A stretch of DNA of 64,000 nt. It comes from Azospirillum soli. Its GTDB lineage: Bacteria > Pseudomonadota > Alphaproteobacteria > Azospirillales > Azospirillaceae. A model generated the notes under the pieces. That model was not told the origin of the DNA. It was given only the letters and a program-made list of their open reading frames with translations, and made no database searches. Location: contig NZ_JAGINQ010000001.1 of assembly GCF_017876165.1 (NCBI RefSeq), positions 558,001 to 622,000 on the forward strand, given 5' to 3'. Positions 54,920 to 63,030 of this stretch are shown piece after piece (within the stretch, counting starts at the first letter, position 1; each line of letters begins with the position of its first letter). A program made the translations under genes and the position numbers.

Positions 54920-56104
54920 TCACGCGGAGCGTTGCCGACGGAGGATGTCGCGGGTGTGGAGCGCGATCATCCGTTCCTCGTCGGTCGGGATGACGTAGCC
55001 CCTGACCCGGCTGTCCGGCGTCGTGATGCACAGCGCGCCCGCCCCGTTGGCCGCCTCATCAAGATCAAGGCCGAGCCAGCGCGTCCGCTCCGCTATGGCC
55101 TTGCGGATCGCCGGTGCCCGCTCGCCGATTCCGGCGGTGAAGACCAGCCCGTCGATGCCGCCCATGGCGGCGGCCAGAGACCCGATGGCGAGGCTCGCCC
55201 GGTAGACGAAGCAATCCAGCGCGAGCTTGGCGCGCGGGTCGCTGCTGGCCAGCAGGTCGCGGACGTCGTTGCTGATGCCGGACAGGCCCTTCAGGCCACA
55301 GTCGTGATAGAGCAGCCGTTCAATGGCGCGGGCGTCCATGCCCTTGTCCATCAGGTACAGCACGACACCGGGGTCCAGCTGCCCCGGCCGCGTCCCCATC
55401 GGCAGCCCGTCGAGCGCGGTGAAGCCCATGGTGCTGTCCACGCTGCGCCCGTTCTGGATGGCGCACATGCTTGCCCCGCTGCCCAGATGGGCGACGACGA
55501 CACGCCCGCCCGAGACCTCTGGGGCGAGATCGGGCAGGCGCCGCGCGATGTACTCGTAGCTCAGGCCATGAAAGCCGTAGCGCCGCACGCCGTCCCGGTA
55601 GAGGGCGTCCGGGATGGCGTAGCGGTCGGCCAGCTCGGAATGATTGCGATGGAAGGCGGTGTCGAAGCAGGCCACCTGGAGCACGCCCGGCATCAGCCGT
55701 CGTATCGCCCGGATCGGCGCCAGATTGTTCGGCTGGTGGAGCGGGGCGAGCGGGACGTAGCTTTCCAGCGTCGCGATCACCCCATCGTCCACCGCCGCAT
55801 GGGTGTCGTAGACCGGACCGCCGTGGACCACCCGGTGCCCGACCGCCACCGGCATGGCGCCGCCCAGCCGTTCGCGCAGCCACGTTCCGAGGAAGGCCAG
55901 CGCGCCGGGGACGCCGCCGGAAAGTCCGGTGCCGGCTTCGGGGGGCAAGGGCACGCTCTCGTCGTCGGAGATCAGCCAGGGGTTCGTGCCGATCCCCTCG
56001 ATCCGGCCGCGCAGGCGCACCGGCATCGTGTCCTCCGCCAGAGCGAACAGCTGGAACTTGATGCTGGAGGAGCCGGCGTTGATGACCAGAAGCGTTTCGC
56101 CCAT
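54920..56104 (-). CDS. ackA: Acetate kinase
   Basis: A 394-residue ASKHA-fold kinase converting acetyl phosphate and ADP to acetate and ATP. Signature segments: VINAGSSSIKFQLF (5-18), ACFDTAFHRNHSE near 180, YGFHGLSYEYIARR near 200 and VVAHLGSGASMCAIQNGRSVDSTMGFTALDGLPMGTRPGQLDPG. Start MGETLLVINAGSS with AGGGA upstream. It lies five bases after the phosphotransacetylase gene, together forming a Pta-AckA pair in a context of envelope genes rather than fermentation genes. Confidence 0.95.
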   Translation of the reverse strand: MGETLLVINAGSSSIKFQLFALAEDTMPVRLRGRIEGIGTNPWLISDDESVPLPPEAGTGLSGGVPGALAFLGTWLRERLGGAMPVAVGHRVVHGGPVYDTHAAVDDGVIATLESYVPLAPLHQPNNLAPIRAIRRLMPGVLQVACFDTAFHRNHSELADRYAIPDALYRDGVRRYGFHGLSYEYIARRLPDLAPEVSGGRVVVAHLGSGASMCAIQNGRSVDSTMGFTALDGLPMGTRPGQLDPGVVLYLMDKGMDARAIERLLYHDCGLKGLSGISNDVRDLLASSDPRAKLALDCFVYRASLAIGSLAAAMGGIDGLVFTAGIGERAPAIRKAIAERTRWLGLDLDEAANGAGALCITTPDSRVRGYVIPTDEERMIALHTRDILRRQRSA

Positions 56105-56109
56105 GGCGC

Positions 56110-57069
56110 TTATCCCTTCACCGGCTCTGCCGTCCGCAGGCGGTGCGCGTACAGCGCCGCCACGGCGCAGGAGGCCATGCGCGTCATCACGCTGTCGGCC
56201 CGGCTGGTCAGCACGATGGGCACCCGCGCGCCCAGCACGACGCCGGCCGCATCGGCGTTCGCCAGGAAGGTCAGGTTCTTGGCGAGCATGTTGCCCGCCT
56301 CCAGATCCGGCACGACGAGGATGTCGGCCTGTCCGGCGACGGGGGACTTGATGCCCTTGATCTTCACCGCCTCGGGGCTGATGGCGTTGTCGAGCGCCAG
56401 CGGGCCGTCGAGCAGGCCGCCGGTGATCTGCCCCCGGTCGGCCATCTTGCAGAGTGCGCCGGCCTCCACCGTAGACGGGATTTTCGGGTTGATGGTCTCG
56501 ACCGCCGACAGGATCGCCACCTTGGGCAGCGGGTTCCCCAGCGCCCGCGCCAGATCGATGGCGTTCTGGATGATGTCGCGCTTGTCCTCCAGCGACGGGG
56601 CGATGTTCACCGCGGCGTCGGTGATGAACAGCGGCTTGGAATAGGTCGGCACGTCCATGATGAAGACGTGGCTGATGCGCCGTTCGGTGCGCAGCCCGGT
56701 GTCCTTCCGCGCGACCTCGTGCAGCAGCTCGTCGGTGTGCAGGCTGCCCTTCATGAGAAGCTGGGCGCGCCCCTGGCGCACCAGTTCCACCGCCGTGGCG
56801 GCGGCGGCATGGCTGTGCGGCACGTCCACGATCTCGTAAGGGGCGATGTCGAGACCGGCCTCGTCCGCCACGGCCCGGATGCGCGCGGCCGGCCCGATCA
56901 GGATCGGGGCGATGAAGCCCTGCCGGGCCGCATCGACGGCGCCGCTGAGGGACGTGGTGTCGCAGGGGTGGGCCACCGCCGTGGGGACGGGGGAGATGTC
57001 GCGGCAGGCGGCGACCAGCCGCTCGTACTTCTCATGCCGGGGTGCTGGCGGGGCTTGGCTGTCGGTCAT
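56110..57069 (-). CDS. Phosphate acetyl/butyryltransferase
   Basis: A 319-residue enzyme of the phosphate acetyltransferase family, short (Ptb-like) form. Conserved segments are GSLHTDELLHEVARKDTGLRTERRISHVFIMD (about 113-144), ITDAAVNIAPSLEDKRDIIQNAI and DILVVPDLEAGNMLAKNLTFLANADAAGVVLGARVPIVLTSRAD. It exchanges CoA for phosphate on a short acyl-CoA, supplying the adjacent acetate kinase. Full length. GGAGG precedes the ATG. The 12-base gap to the small unknown gene upstream suggests coupling. Confidence 0.9.
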   Translation of the reverse strand: MTDSQAPPAPRHEKYERLVAACRDISPVPTAVAHPCDTTSLSGAVDAARQGFIAPILIGPAARIRAVADEAGLDIAPYEIVDVPHSHAAAATAVELVRQGRAQLLMKGSLHTDELLHEVARKDTGLRTERRISHVFIMDVPTYSKPLFITDAAVNIAPSLEDKRDIIQNAIDLARALGNPLPKVAILSAVETINPKIPSTVEAGALCKMADRGQITGGLLDGPLALDNAISPEAVKIKGIKSPVAGQADILVVPDLEAGNMLAKNLTFLANADAAGVVLGARVPIVLTSRADSVMTRMASCAVAALYAHRLRTAEPVKG

Positions 57070-57081
57070 GGCGCCCCCTCC

Positions 57082-57558
57082 TCACCAGCGCAGGTAGAGC
57101 CCGACATCCCCCGGCATCCCGCCGGGATAGTCCAGGATCTGCGCGCGCAGCTTGTAGCCCTTCGCCCTCAGGTTCTTGTCGAAGACCTCGTAGGCTTCGC
57201 GGGCGTAGCCGGTCAGGGAGTTCGGCCAGTCCGGCTCGAAATTGTTGATCGCCCGCCCGCCGTCGGTGCAGTAGCTGCTGGGGAAGCGGGCCACCTGGAT
57301 TTCCTTCACCCCGCGCGCGGCGGCGTCGCGCACCGCCCGCGTGAACCGCTCCTTGGCGTCGGGGCGGATGTGCTGATGCATGAAGGCTTCGCGGACGGAG
57401 TCCTGCTCCTTCATGTGTTTCTTTTCCCGCTCCTGGGCCTCCCGGAGCAGCGCCATCTCATGCTCTTCGGTCAGTTTCCGGAGTTCGTCGGGCGTGATCA
57501 GGTCGTCACCGATGTCGGGAGCGGCCGTGGCCGGCTTGGTCTGATCGACGTTGCTCAT
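57082..57558 (-). CDS. Conserved small protein of unknown function in the Pta-AckA cluster
   Basis: A 158-residue soluble protein with a charged, helical N-terminal half (about 20-75, LITPDELRKLTEEHEMALLREAQEREKKHMKEQDSVREAFM). The C-terminal domain ends GYKLRAQILDYPGGMPGDVGLYLRW, with the motif IQVARFPSSYCTDGGRAINNFEPDWPNSLTGYAREAYEVF. No family recognised. Position between the DUF3141 gene and pta, with 27- and 12-base gaps, suggests it acts with both. Confidence 0.75.
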   Translation of the reverse strand: MSNVDQTKPATAAPDIGDDLITPDELRKLTEEHEMALLREAQEREKKHMKEQDSVREAFMHQHIRPDAKERFTRAVRDAAARGVKEIQVARFPSSYCTDGGRAINNFEPDWPNSLTGYAREAYEVFDKNLRAKGYKLRAQILDYPGGMPGDVGLYLRW

Positions 57559-57585
57559 GATGTGTTCCTCTTGTTTTTGTCAGCC

Positions 57586-60075
57586 TCACTTGGCCTTTAC
57601 GGCGCGCGCCACCCTCCGCCGCCGCTCTGTCTTGCTGATTTCGGACGCGGCCTTGGCTAGGGATGATTTGCCGGTCGATGATCCGGGGGGCCCCGGCAGC
57701 ACGCGCAGGGGCGGTTCGCGCTCGGCGTCGATCCGTTCTTCCTTGTCCTGAAGCAGGGCTTCCACCTGCCGCAGGCGGGCGCGCTGGTCGGGGGTCAGCG
57801 GCCCCGAGGCCTCCAGGACGCGCTCGGCCAGCGCCATCACCTCCTTGCGATCCTTCTCGTTCGGCAGGAGTTTGGGCAGCGCGGTCATAGCCGTCGCTTC
57901 GTCCATCAGCATCAGGAAGACCTGCTCGCGGAAGACCGCGCGGAACTCGTCCACGGACAGGTGCTGGGCCTCTGGGTATTCCTCCCGAATTTTCCGCAGC
58001 ATCTGGAAGGCGCGCTCGTCGAGGGCGCCTTCGCCCCGCCGCGCGTGGATCAGGACGCGGACCAGCGCTTCCCGCAGGCCGCCTTCCTCCACACGGGCCA
58101 GGATTTCGGCCATCCGCTTCTCGACCAGCGCGTCGAACGCCTCGTCACGGACGTGCGGGGGCCGCGCTTCCTCGCCCGGCGCCGCCAGCCCGACCAGAGC
58201 CTGGAGCAGCGGCGCGTTGTAGAGGCCCATGAACAGGCGCTCGACGGCGCCGTCGCGCGCGTCCCGATAGCGGTCGAGCCCCTGCACGATCTCGTCGGAA
58301 ACCCGCTTCTGCGCCTTCAGGTACGGGTTTTCGGCGCTCGCCGGGCGACGGTGTTCGCGAACCCAGTCGGCCATTTGCTCGACCGGCGCCATGAAGGGGT
58401 TGAGGTGCGAGAACAGGTAGTATTGCCCGCGCGCCGGATTCGTCAGCCGCAGCCATTCGGCGAAGGGCTCGGTCACGGCGGCCTGGATCAAGGGCCGAGC
58501 GAAGGTGGCGTACAGGCCCTTGTTGATCTCGGAGATGCGGGCCACCGTCGCGAAGCGCCGGTCATCCTCCGGCGTGTTGCCGCCGAGCCCGCGGATGTCG
58601 TCGAGCGTGCGCGGCTCGAAACGCGTGACGTAGTTGCCCGCGACCAGATCGGCGCCGGGGACGTTGGGATCCTTCGGCTGCAGGATCATTTCGTAGAGGC
58701 CGGGCGGCAGCAGGTCGATGAAGTCGATGTTCTCCACGAACTCCGACGTTTCCTTCCGGGCGACGCGGCCGGACACGAAGATGCCCAAGTGCCCGATGTC
58801 GTGATGGAGGTTGTAGACGATGGTCTGCTCGTGGGCGCGGATGTCCTCCACGTCGGTGTAAAGGTCTAGGATCCAGCCCAGCGCCTGCTGCGGTGGCGTG
58901 ATGTTGTCGCCGAAGGACGCGAAGACGAGGATGGGCGAGCGGATGTTCCGCAGGTCCAGCCGGCGCCCGTTCCGGACGATGCCGCCGCTGGTCAGCTTGT
59001 TGCCGACGAACAGCTCGTCGGTGATGGTCTCGATCTCCTCCCCGTTCATCAGGAAGAAGCCGCTCCACCACTTTTCGAACTCAAGGTAACGTTCCGCTTC
59101 CGTGTCGATGGACGCGTACAGATTGTACGCCTTCCTCCAATAGGTGTTGGCCGGGTCCAGCTTCTCGAAGTTGCCGACCAGATGGGCGCCGTCGAACCGG
59201 CCGTTGCCGAGATCGCTGGCCAGGGCGGAAAGCCAGGCGCCGCCGTACAGCCCGCCCAGATAGCGCATCGGGTTCTGCCCCTTCACGCCAGCCCAGTAGG
59301 ACAGCGGGGAGCCCGCGATGATGATCGGCCCCATCAGGTCGGGCCGGACCGCGCTCAGCGCCATCACCGCCCAGCCGGCCTGGCAATTGCCGATGACGCA
59401 CGGCTTGCCCTCCGCGTCGTCGTGCAGCTTTCCGACATGCTCGATGAAGAAGGCCTCGGCCTCGCCCACGTCGGCCAGGGTCTGGCCCGGCACCGGTTCG
59501 GGATAGAAGCCGATAAAGTAGCAGGGGTGACCGGCGCGCAGAGCGGCACCGATCTGGCTGTCCGGCTTGAAGCCGCCGATGCCCGGCCCGTGGCCGGCGC
59601 GCGGATCGACGATCACGAAGGGGCGCTTGGTCGGATCCGTGCCGACGGCGGGGTCCGGCAGGATGCGCAGCAGCATGTAGTTGCACGGCCGCTTCAGCTT
59701 GCGCCCGTCGATCAGGACTTCATGCGGGAAGCTCAGGACCGGCGGCTTGCCCTTTTCGGCGTGCGCGATGAACTGGTCCCCCCGGCGGCGCAGGACGTCC
59801 AGGAACAAGACCCAGCGCTGCATGGCGTCGATGCCGTAGTCGAAGGCGTCCTGAACCGGATTGGCAAATGGAAAGGGAAAAGCAAAGGTCGGGGAGCCAT
59901 CCGTTGGTGATCCGGCAGTCGGTGCTCCGGCCGTTGCCTCCTTATCCTCCTTGCCGGGAAGGTGGCCGCTGCCGTCGTCGGGGGGCGCAAGGAAGGGAAA
60001 TGCCGAGCTCCAGGCGGAAAGCCAAGTCATCAGGGGCTGCTGCATCGTCAGGGGCTGCTGACGCCGGTTTTTCAT
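57586..60075 (-). CDS. DUF3141 protein, PHA-synthase-like alpha/beta hydrolase
   Basis: An 829-residue cytoplasmic protein. The alpha/beta-hydrolase part resembles polyhydroxyalkanoate synthases: the nucleophile elbow GNCQAG places a cysteine, Cys231, where lipases have serine; Asp390 (FASFGDNITPP) and His429 (HHDIGHLGIF) complete a triad. The C-terminal 350 residues, largely helical, are outside the synthase fold. No phaR/phaE partner is near. Whether it makes polymer or acts on acyl-CoA is unknown. It heads the 19-kb minus-strand gene run and has a bipartite element about 275 bases upstream. AGGA precedes the ATG. Confidence 0.85.
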   Translation of the reverse strand: MKNRRQQPLTMQQPLMTWLSAWSSAFPFLAPPDDGSGHLPGKEDKEATAGAPTAGSPTDGSPTFAFPFPFANPVQDAFDYGIDAMQRWVLFLDVLRRRGDQFIAHAEKGKPPVLSFPHEVLIDGRKLKRPCNYMLLRILPDPAVGTDPTKRPFVIVDPRAGHGPGIGGFKPDSQIGAALRAGHPCYFIGFYPEPVPGQTLADVGEAEAFFIEHVGKLHDDAEGKPCVIGNCQAGWAVMALSAVRPDLMGPIIIAGSPLSYWAGVKGQNPMRYLGGLYGGAWLSALASDLGNGRFDGAHLVGNFEKLDPANTYWRKAYNLYASIDTEAERYLEFEKWWSGFFLMNGEEIETITDELFVGNKLTSGGIVRNGRRLDLRNIRSPILVFASFGDNITPPQQALGWILDLYTDVEDIRAHEQTIVYNLHHDIGHLGIFVSGRVARKETSEFVENIDFIDLLPPGLYEMILQPKDPNVPGADLVAGNYVTRFEPRTLDDIRGLGGNTPEDDRRFATVARISEINKGLYATFARPLIQAAVTEPFAEWLRLTNPARGQYYLFSHLNPFMAPVEQMADWVREHRRPASAENPYLKAQKRVSDEIVQGLDRYRDARDGAVERLFMGLYNAPLLQALVGLAAPGEEARPPHVRDEAFDALVEKRMAEILARVEEGGLREALVRVLIHARRGEGALDERAFQMLRKIREEYPEAQHLSVDEFRAVFREQVFLMLMDEATAMTALPKLLPNEKDRKEVMALAERVLEASGPLTPDQRARLRQVEALLQDKEERIDAEREPPLRVLPGPPGSSTGKSSLAKAASEISKTERRRRVARAVKAK

Positions 60076-60272
60076 AACGCGTCCTCTTTTTGTGTACGCC
60101 CTCGTCCGTGCCGTATCTTTTCGGGTGCATAATCAAGGCCGCTCAGAGGCGGGCCGCGCGTCGTACGGCGGAGCACGCCGGAATGACCCGCGCCAATCGC
60201 CCGGCCAACTGCTGGGCCCAATCGCTGGGGCCGATCACTAGGGAAAGCGGTCAATCTCCGGTCACGTTTCAT

Positions 60273-60296
60273 CCAGAATGAGGGCCAGAATGAGGG
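60273..60296. repeat. 12-base tandem duplication
   Basis: CCAGAATGAGGG occurs twice head to tail at 60273-60284 and 60285-60296. It lies 200 bases upstream of the DUF3141 gene. Significance unknown. Confidence 0.8.
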
Positions 60297-60348
60297 CTCT
60301 TGCGCAAATTGGCTGAGGAAATCCTGCCCTAGCCCGCCGACCGCCCAA

Positions 60349-60380
60349 AAGTGCGCAACAGTTGACCGCGATACCGTAAC
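60349..60380 (-). promoter_or_regulatory. Bipartite palindromic element, copy 2
   Basis: On the minus strand: GTTACGGTATC, five bases, CAACTGTTGC, three bases, CTT. Palindrome centres are at 60375 and 60360, 15 bases apart as in the other copies. It points toward the DUF3141 gene, which starts at 60075. Confidence 0.6.
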
Positions 60381-60396
60381 AGCCGGAAAACCCTAC

Positions 60397-60407
60397 GATA
60401 CCGCAAC
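60397..60407 (-). promoter_or_regulatory. GTTAC-type half element
   Basis: GTTGCGGTATC on the minus strand, 17 bases from copy 2. It matches the first box with one change but lacks the CAAC box at the right distance. It may be a secondary binding site. Confidence 0.3.
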
Positions 60408-60427
60408 AAACGTTTGGTATGGCGCGG

Positions 60428-60460
60428 CACTCGAAAGATGGAGGGATCCACTTTCGAGTG
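60428..60460. other. Stem-loop in the control region
   Basis: CACTCGAAAG-(13 bases)-CTTTCGAGTG, perfect 10-bp arms, followed on the plus strand by ATTTATTCTCC. Because the genes on both sides run away from it, it does not end a known transcript. It could belong to a small RNA or a leader. Confidence 0.5.
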
Positions 60461-60485
60461 ATTTATTCTCCAAGCACTGCGCGAT

Positions 60486-60496
60486 GCTACCGTAGC
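60486..60496 (+). promoter_or_regulatory. GCTAC-type palindromic box
   Basis: GCTACCGTAGC, a perfect palindrome around one base, is a variant of the GTTACNGTAAC box and lies 108 bases before the DUF2092 gene. No second box at the usual spacing. Confidence 0.3.
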
Positions 60497-60549
60497 ACGC
60501 CGGAAATTGGCCCGATGCTACTTCTAAACTTCCCCGATTCTGCGGCTCA

Positions 60550-60566
60550 ATGACTCTCTGAGTCAT
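60550..60566 (+). promoter_or_regulatory. Small palindrome upstream of the DUF2092 gene
   Basis: ATGACTC-tct-GAGTCAT, perfect 7-bp arms with a three-base spacer, 37 bases before the gene start. It could be an operator. Confidence 0.4.
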
Positions 60567-60603
60567 GCGAAGCAACGTGCCGGTTCGGCATGGAGGACGA
60601 TCG

Positions 60604-61512
60604 ATGAGCAGGCTGACGTGGCTGACCGGGCCGGTGCTCTGCGCCTTTTTGTTGTCCGGAACAGCGTGGAGCGCGGAGGCACCGGCAACCGACACCTCGT
60701 CACAGGCGGCGTCACAGGCGGCGGAAGAGGCCGCTCCGGACGACGACGTGGCGATCGAGCCCGAGGCGATGGACACCCTGATGCGCATGGCCGACACCCT
60801 GGCGCGGGCGCAACGCTTCAGCGTCACCATCCGCGCCAGTTACGACGTGGTGCAGGAAACCGGTGAGAAGATCGAATTCGGCGAGCGGCGCAACGTCACA
60901 TTGAGCCGCCCTGACGGGCTGCGGGTCGAATCCCAGGAAAGCGACGGGAAGCGCACCGTGGTGACTTTCGACGGCAAGGCCATCACCGTGTTCAACCCGG
61001 CCGAGAACGTCTACGCGCAGCTTGAGAAGGCGGGCAACGTGGACGACGTGGTCCGCTATCTGGCGCTGGATCTTCGCGTACGGCTGCCGCTGGCGCTGCT
61101 GCTGGTCAGCACGCTGCCGAACGAACTCGAACAGCGCCTGCAAGGCCTTGCCTTTGTGGAGCGCGACACCCTCACCGCCGTGCCCACCGACCATCTGGTG
61201 GGACAGGCCGAGGACGTGGACTTCCAGGTCTGGATCTCCACGGACGACACGCCTCTGCCGCAGCGCATCACCATCACCTACAAGAACGACGAGGGCGAGC
61301 CGCAGTTTCGGGCTGACCTCACCGATTGGAACCTCAATCCCGACGTGGTCCCGGCGCAGCTGGCCTTTCATCCGCCGGACGGCGCCGAACGGATTCCGGT
61401 CATGATCCGCGTCCGCCGGGCCGCCACCACGCCCTCAACCGGTGATGCGGCCGGTGATGCGGCGCATGGAACCTCAGGAACTTCCGGCAACACGGAAGGA
61501 GCGCCGAAATGA
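60604..61512 (+). CDS. DUF2092 secreted protein
   Basis: A 302-residue periplasmic protein with a signal peptide (cleaved near WSAEA, about residue 24). The domain from about 55 to 255 has the DUF2092 pattern: MADTLARAQRFSVTIRASYDVVQETGEKIEFGERRNVTLSRPDGLRVE, then FDGKAITVFNPAENVYAQ and a terminal beta strand TDWNLNPDVVPAQLAFHPPDGAERI. Its fold is predicted LolA/LppX-like, so it may bind lipid. GGAGG precedes ATG 60604. It overlaps the next gene by ATGA, so the two are coupled. Confidence 0.85.
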   Translation: MSRLTWLTGPVLCAFLLSGTAWSAEAPATDTSSQAASQAAEEAAPDDDVAIEPEAMDTLMRMADTLARAQRFSVTIRASYDVVQETGEKIEFGERRNVTLSRPDGLRVESQESDGKRTVVTFDGKAITVFNPAENVYAQLEKAGNVDDVVRYLALDLRVRLPLALLLVSTLPNELEQRLQGLAFVERDTLTAVPTDHLVGQAEDVDFQVWISTDDTPLPQRITITYKNDEGEPQFRADLTDWNLNPDVVPAQLAFHPPDGAERIPVMIRVRRAATTPSTGDAAGDAAHGTSGTSGNTEGAPK

Positions 61513-62309
61513 TCTCCCGCTCGACACGCATTGCGCTTTCGATCGCCGCCTCCATGCTTCTGGTGGCCGGTTCCGTGGCGGATGCCTACGCTCGCGGTGG
61601 AGGCCGGGGCGGCGGCGGAGGTGGAGGCCGAGGTGGCGGTGGCGGCTTCTCCCGCTCGGGCGGCGGGGGAGGAGGCGGTTTTTCCCGCTCGGGCCCGGCA
61701 GCGGGTGGCGGCTTCTCCTCGCAACGGGCAGCCCCGCAACGCTCCGCCTCGGCGGCCGGGGCGGGCTTCCGGCAGGCCGGAGCCACCGAACGATCCGGAC
61801 AAAGGGCGGCCACCGCGCAAACCGCCAGCCGCCAGTTCGGCTCCACGGAGCGTTCGGGCCAGCGTGCCGAGACGCGGCAGACCCGCTCGGAAGGACGATC
61901 CGAGGCGCGCACGTCTGGGCAGCAGGAACGGACCGAACGGCAGTCCGAACGGCAACAGGGCCAGACGGAGCGCACCGAGGCCCGCCAGCAAGGCCAGACG
62001 GAACGGACCGAAGCGCGCTCCTACGCGGCGCAGAACATCGCAAACGACTGGGACGGTCATCATTACTACGACGATGATGACAATGATTGGGGGTGGGCGC
62101 TCGCCGGTGCCGCGGTCGGCGCGACCGCAGGCTTCATCGCCGGTGCCGCGACGGCCACTCCGAACTATGTGACCGTGCTTCCCTGCACGCCGAACGTCGT
62201 GGTCGCGAGTGGCGTCAATTACTACGGCTGCGGCGGCACTTGGTACAATCGCAGCTATGTGGGGGACAACGTCACCTACGTCACGGTGAACCCGCCCCCC
62301 GGCTACTGA
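61509..62309 (+). CDS. Gly/Arg-rich secreted protein with repeats
   Basis: A 266-residue protein: signal peptide (about 1-28), then a Gly-rich stretch (30-66) with repeated GGGFSRSG. A Ser/Arg/Gln/Thr-rich low-complexity region (70-172) follows, containing repeats of SGQRA and a duplicated GQTERTEARQ unit. Next come an acidic YYDDDDNDWGW segment, a glycine-zipper membrane stretch (LAGAAVGATAGFIAGAAT) and a C-terminal domain with two cysteines (TVLPCTPNVV...YYGCGGTWYNRSYV). Similar Gly-rich proteins follow DUF2092 genes in other bacteria, as I recall. AGGAG precedes ATG 61509. Confidence 0.8.
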   Translation: MISRSTRIALSIAASMLLVAGSVADAYARGGGRGGGGGGGRGGGGGFSRSGGGGGGGFSRSGPAAGGGFSSQRAAPQRSASAAGAGFRQAGATERSGQRAATAQTASRQFGSTERSGQRAETRQTRSEGRSEARTSGQQERTERQSERQQGQTERTEARQQGQTERTEARSYAAQNIANDWDGHHYYDDDDNDWGWALAGAAVGATAGFIAGAATATPNYVTVLPCTPNVVVASGVNYYGCGGTWYNRSYVGDNVTYVTVNPPPGY

Positions 62310-62392
62310 CCACGATCCGCCCTTCATCTCGCCACGGCGGACCGTGTTTCAGACCGTGTTTCGGGGGGCCGTGCACCAGGGAGGGTTGGCCG

Positions 62393-62854
62393 ATGCCGGG
62401 GATGCGGATGAAAGCCGCTGTTCTCAAGGTCTTGTGCGGCGGGCTTCTCATGTCCTGTGCCACATCCTGTACCACGGAGGCCGACCTTCAGGTGGCGCAA
62501 CGCGCGCAGAGCGCGATGATCGGGCTGCCGAAGCAGCAGCTGCTGACCTGCGCCGGATATCCGGATCATCGGGCCGCCCGCAACGGCAAGGAATACTTCA
62601 CCTACCGGCGGCGAGCCAGCGGCGCCCTCGATCCATCCGCCAGCTTGGCCGATGGAGGGCGCAGTTCCACCGGCGTGGCGTTGGGAATCGACCTCGATCC
62701 CCCGCTGGTCGCCGGCGGTGGGGGCAGTTGCGTGGTGAGCATCGTGTTGAGCAACGAAGCGGTCGAGCAGGTCGCCTACCCGGCCGACGCGTGGCTGTCC
62801 GACTGCGCGCCCATCGTACGCAACTGCGTCGCGCCCACTTCCAACGGTCAATGA
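62393..62854 (+). CDS. Lipoprotein of unknown function
   Basis: A 153-residue lipoprotein with a lipobox (LLMSC, Cys22; a second cysteine at 26). The mature part begins TEADLQVAQRAQSAMIGLPKQQLLTCAGYPDHRAARNGKEYFTYRRR, a pattern like SmpA/OmlA-type small outer-membrane lipoproteins (MIGLPKxxLLxCAG.P). Three further cysteines lie near the C-terminus. GGGAGGG precedes ATG 62393. It follows the Gly-rich gene by 83 bases on the same strand. Confidence 0.8.
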   Translation: MPGMRMKAAVLKVLCGGLLMSCATSCTTEADLQVAQRAQSAMIGLPKQQLLTCAGYPDHRAARNGKEYFTYRRRASGALDPSASLADGGRSSTGVALGIDLDPPLVAGGGGSCVVSIVLSNEAVEQVAYPADAWLSDCAPIVRNCVAPTSNGQ

Positions 62855-62875
62855 CCGGCCGCCGTGGTCGCGTGC

Positions 62876-62909
62876 TGGGACGCGACGCATTCTGGGACGC
62901 GACGCATTC
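62876..62909. repeat. 17-base tandem duplication
   Basis: TGGGACGCGACGCATTC occurs twice in a row, 62876-62892 and 62893-62909, with no mismatch. It lies 22 bases after the lipoprotein gene. Confidence 0.85.
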
Positions 62910-62997
62910 GTACGGCGATCCCCAGCCTTCTGGCGACGATCCGCTTCTCACCGGGATACAGAAGCACCAAGCCGAAGCACAGGATCAGGCTTCGCGC

Positions 62998-63030
62998 CGG
63001 TTCGGCTCGTCGCTCGGACAAGCCGAACCG
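62998..63030. other. Inverted repeat
   Basis: CGGTTCGGCT (62998-63007) and AGCCGAACCG (63021-63030) are perfect 10-bp arms around 13 bases. No T-run adjoins. It may end the upstream transcript or be part of a small repeat element. Confidence 0.6.

Larger units (their letters stand above)
60076..60603. other. Divergent intergenic region with repeated motifs
   Basis: This 528-base spacer between the DUF3141 and DUF2092 genes is the control region of the island. It holds a 12-base tandem repeat (60273-60296), a complete bipartite element (60349-60380), two single boxes (60397-60407, 60486-60496), a hairpin (60428-60460) and a small palindrome (60550-60566). Open frames here have no ribosome sites or protein-like composition. 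Confidence 0.65.
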
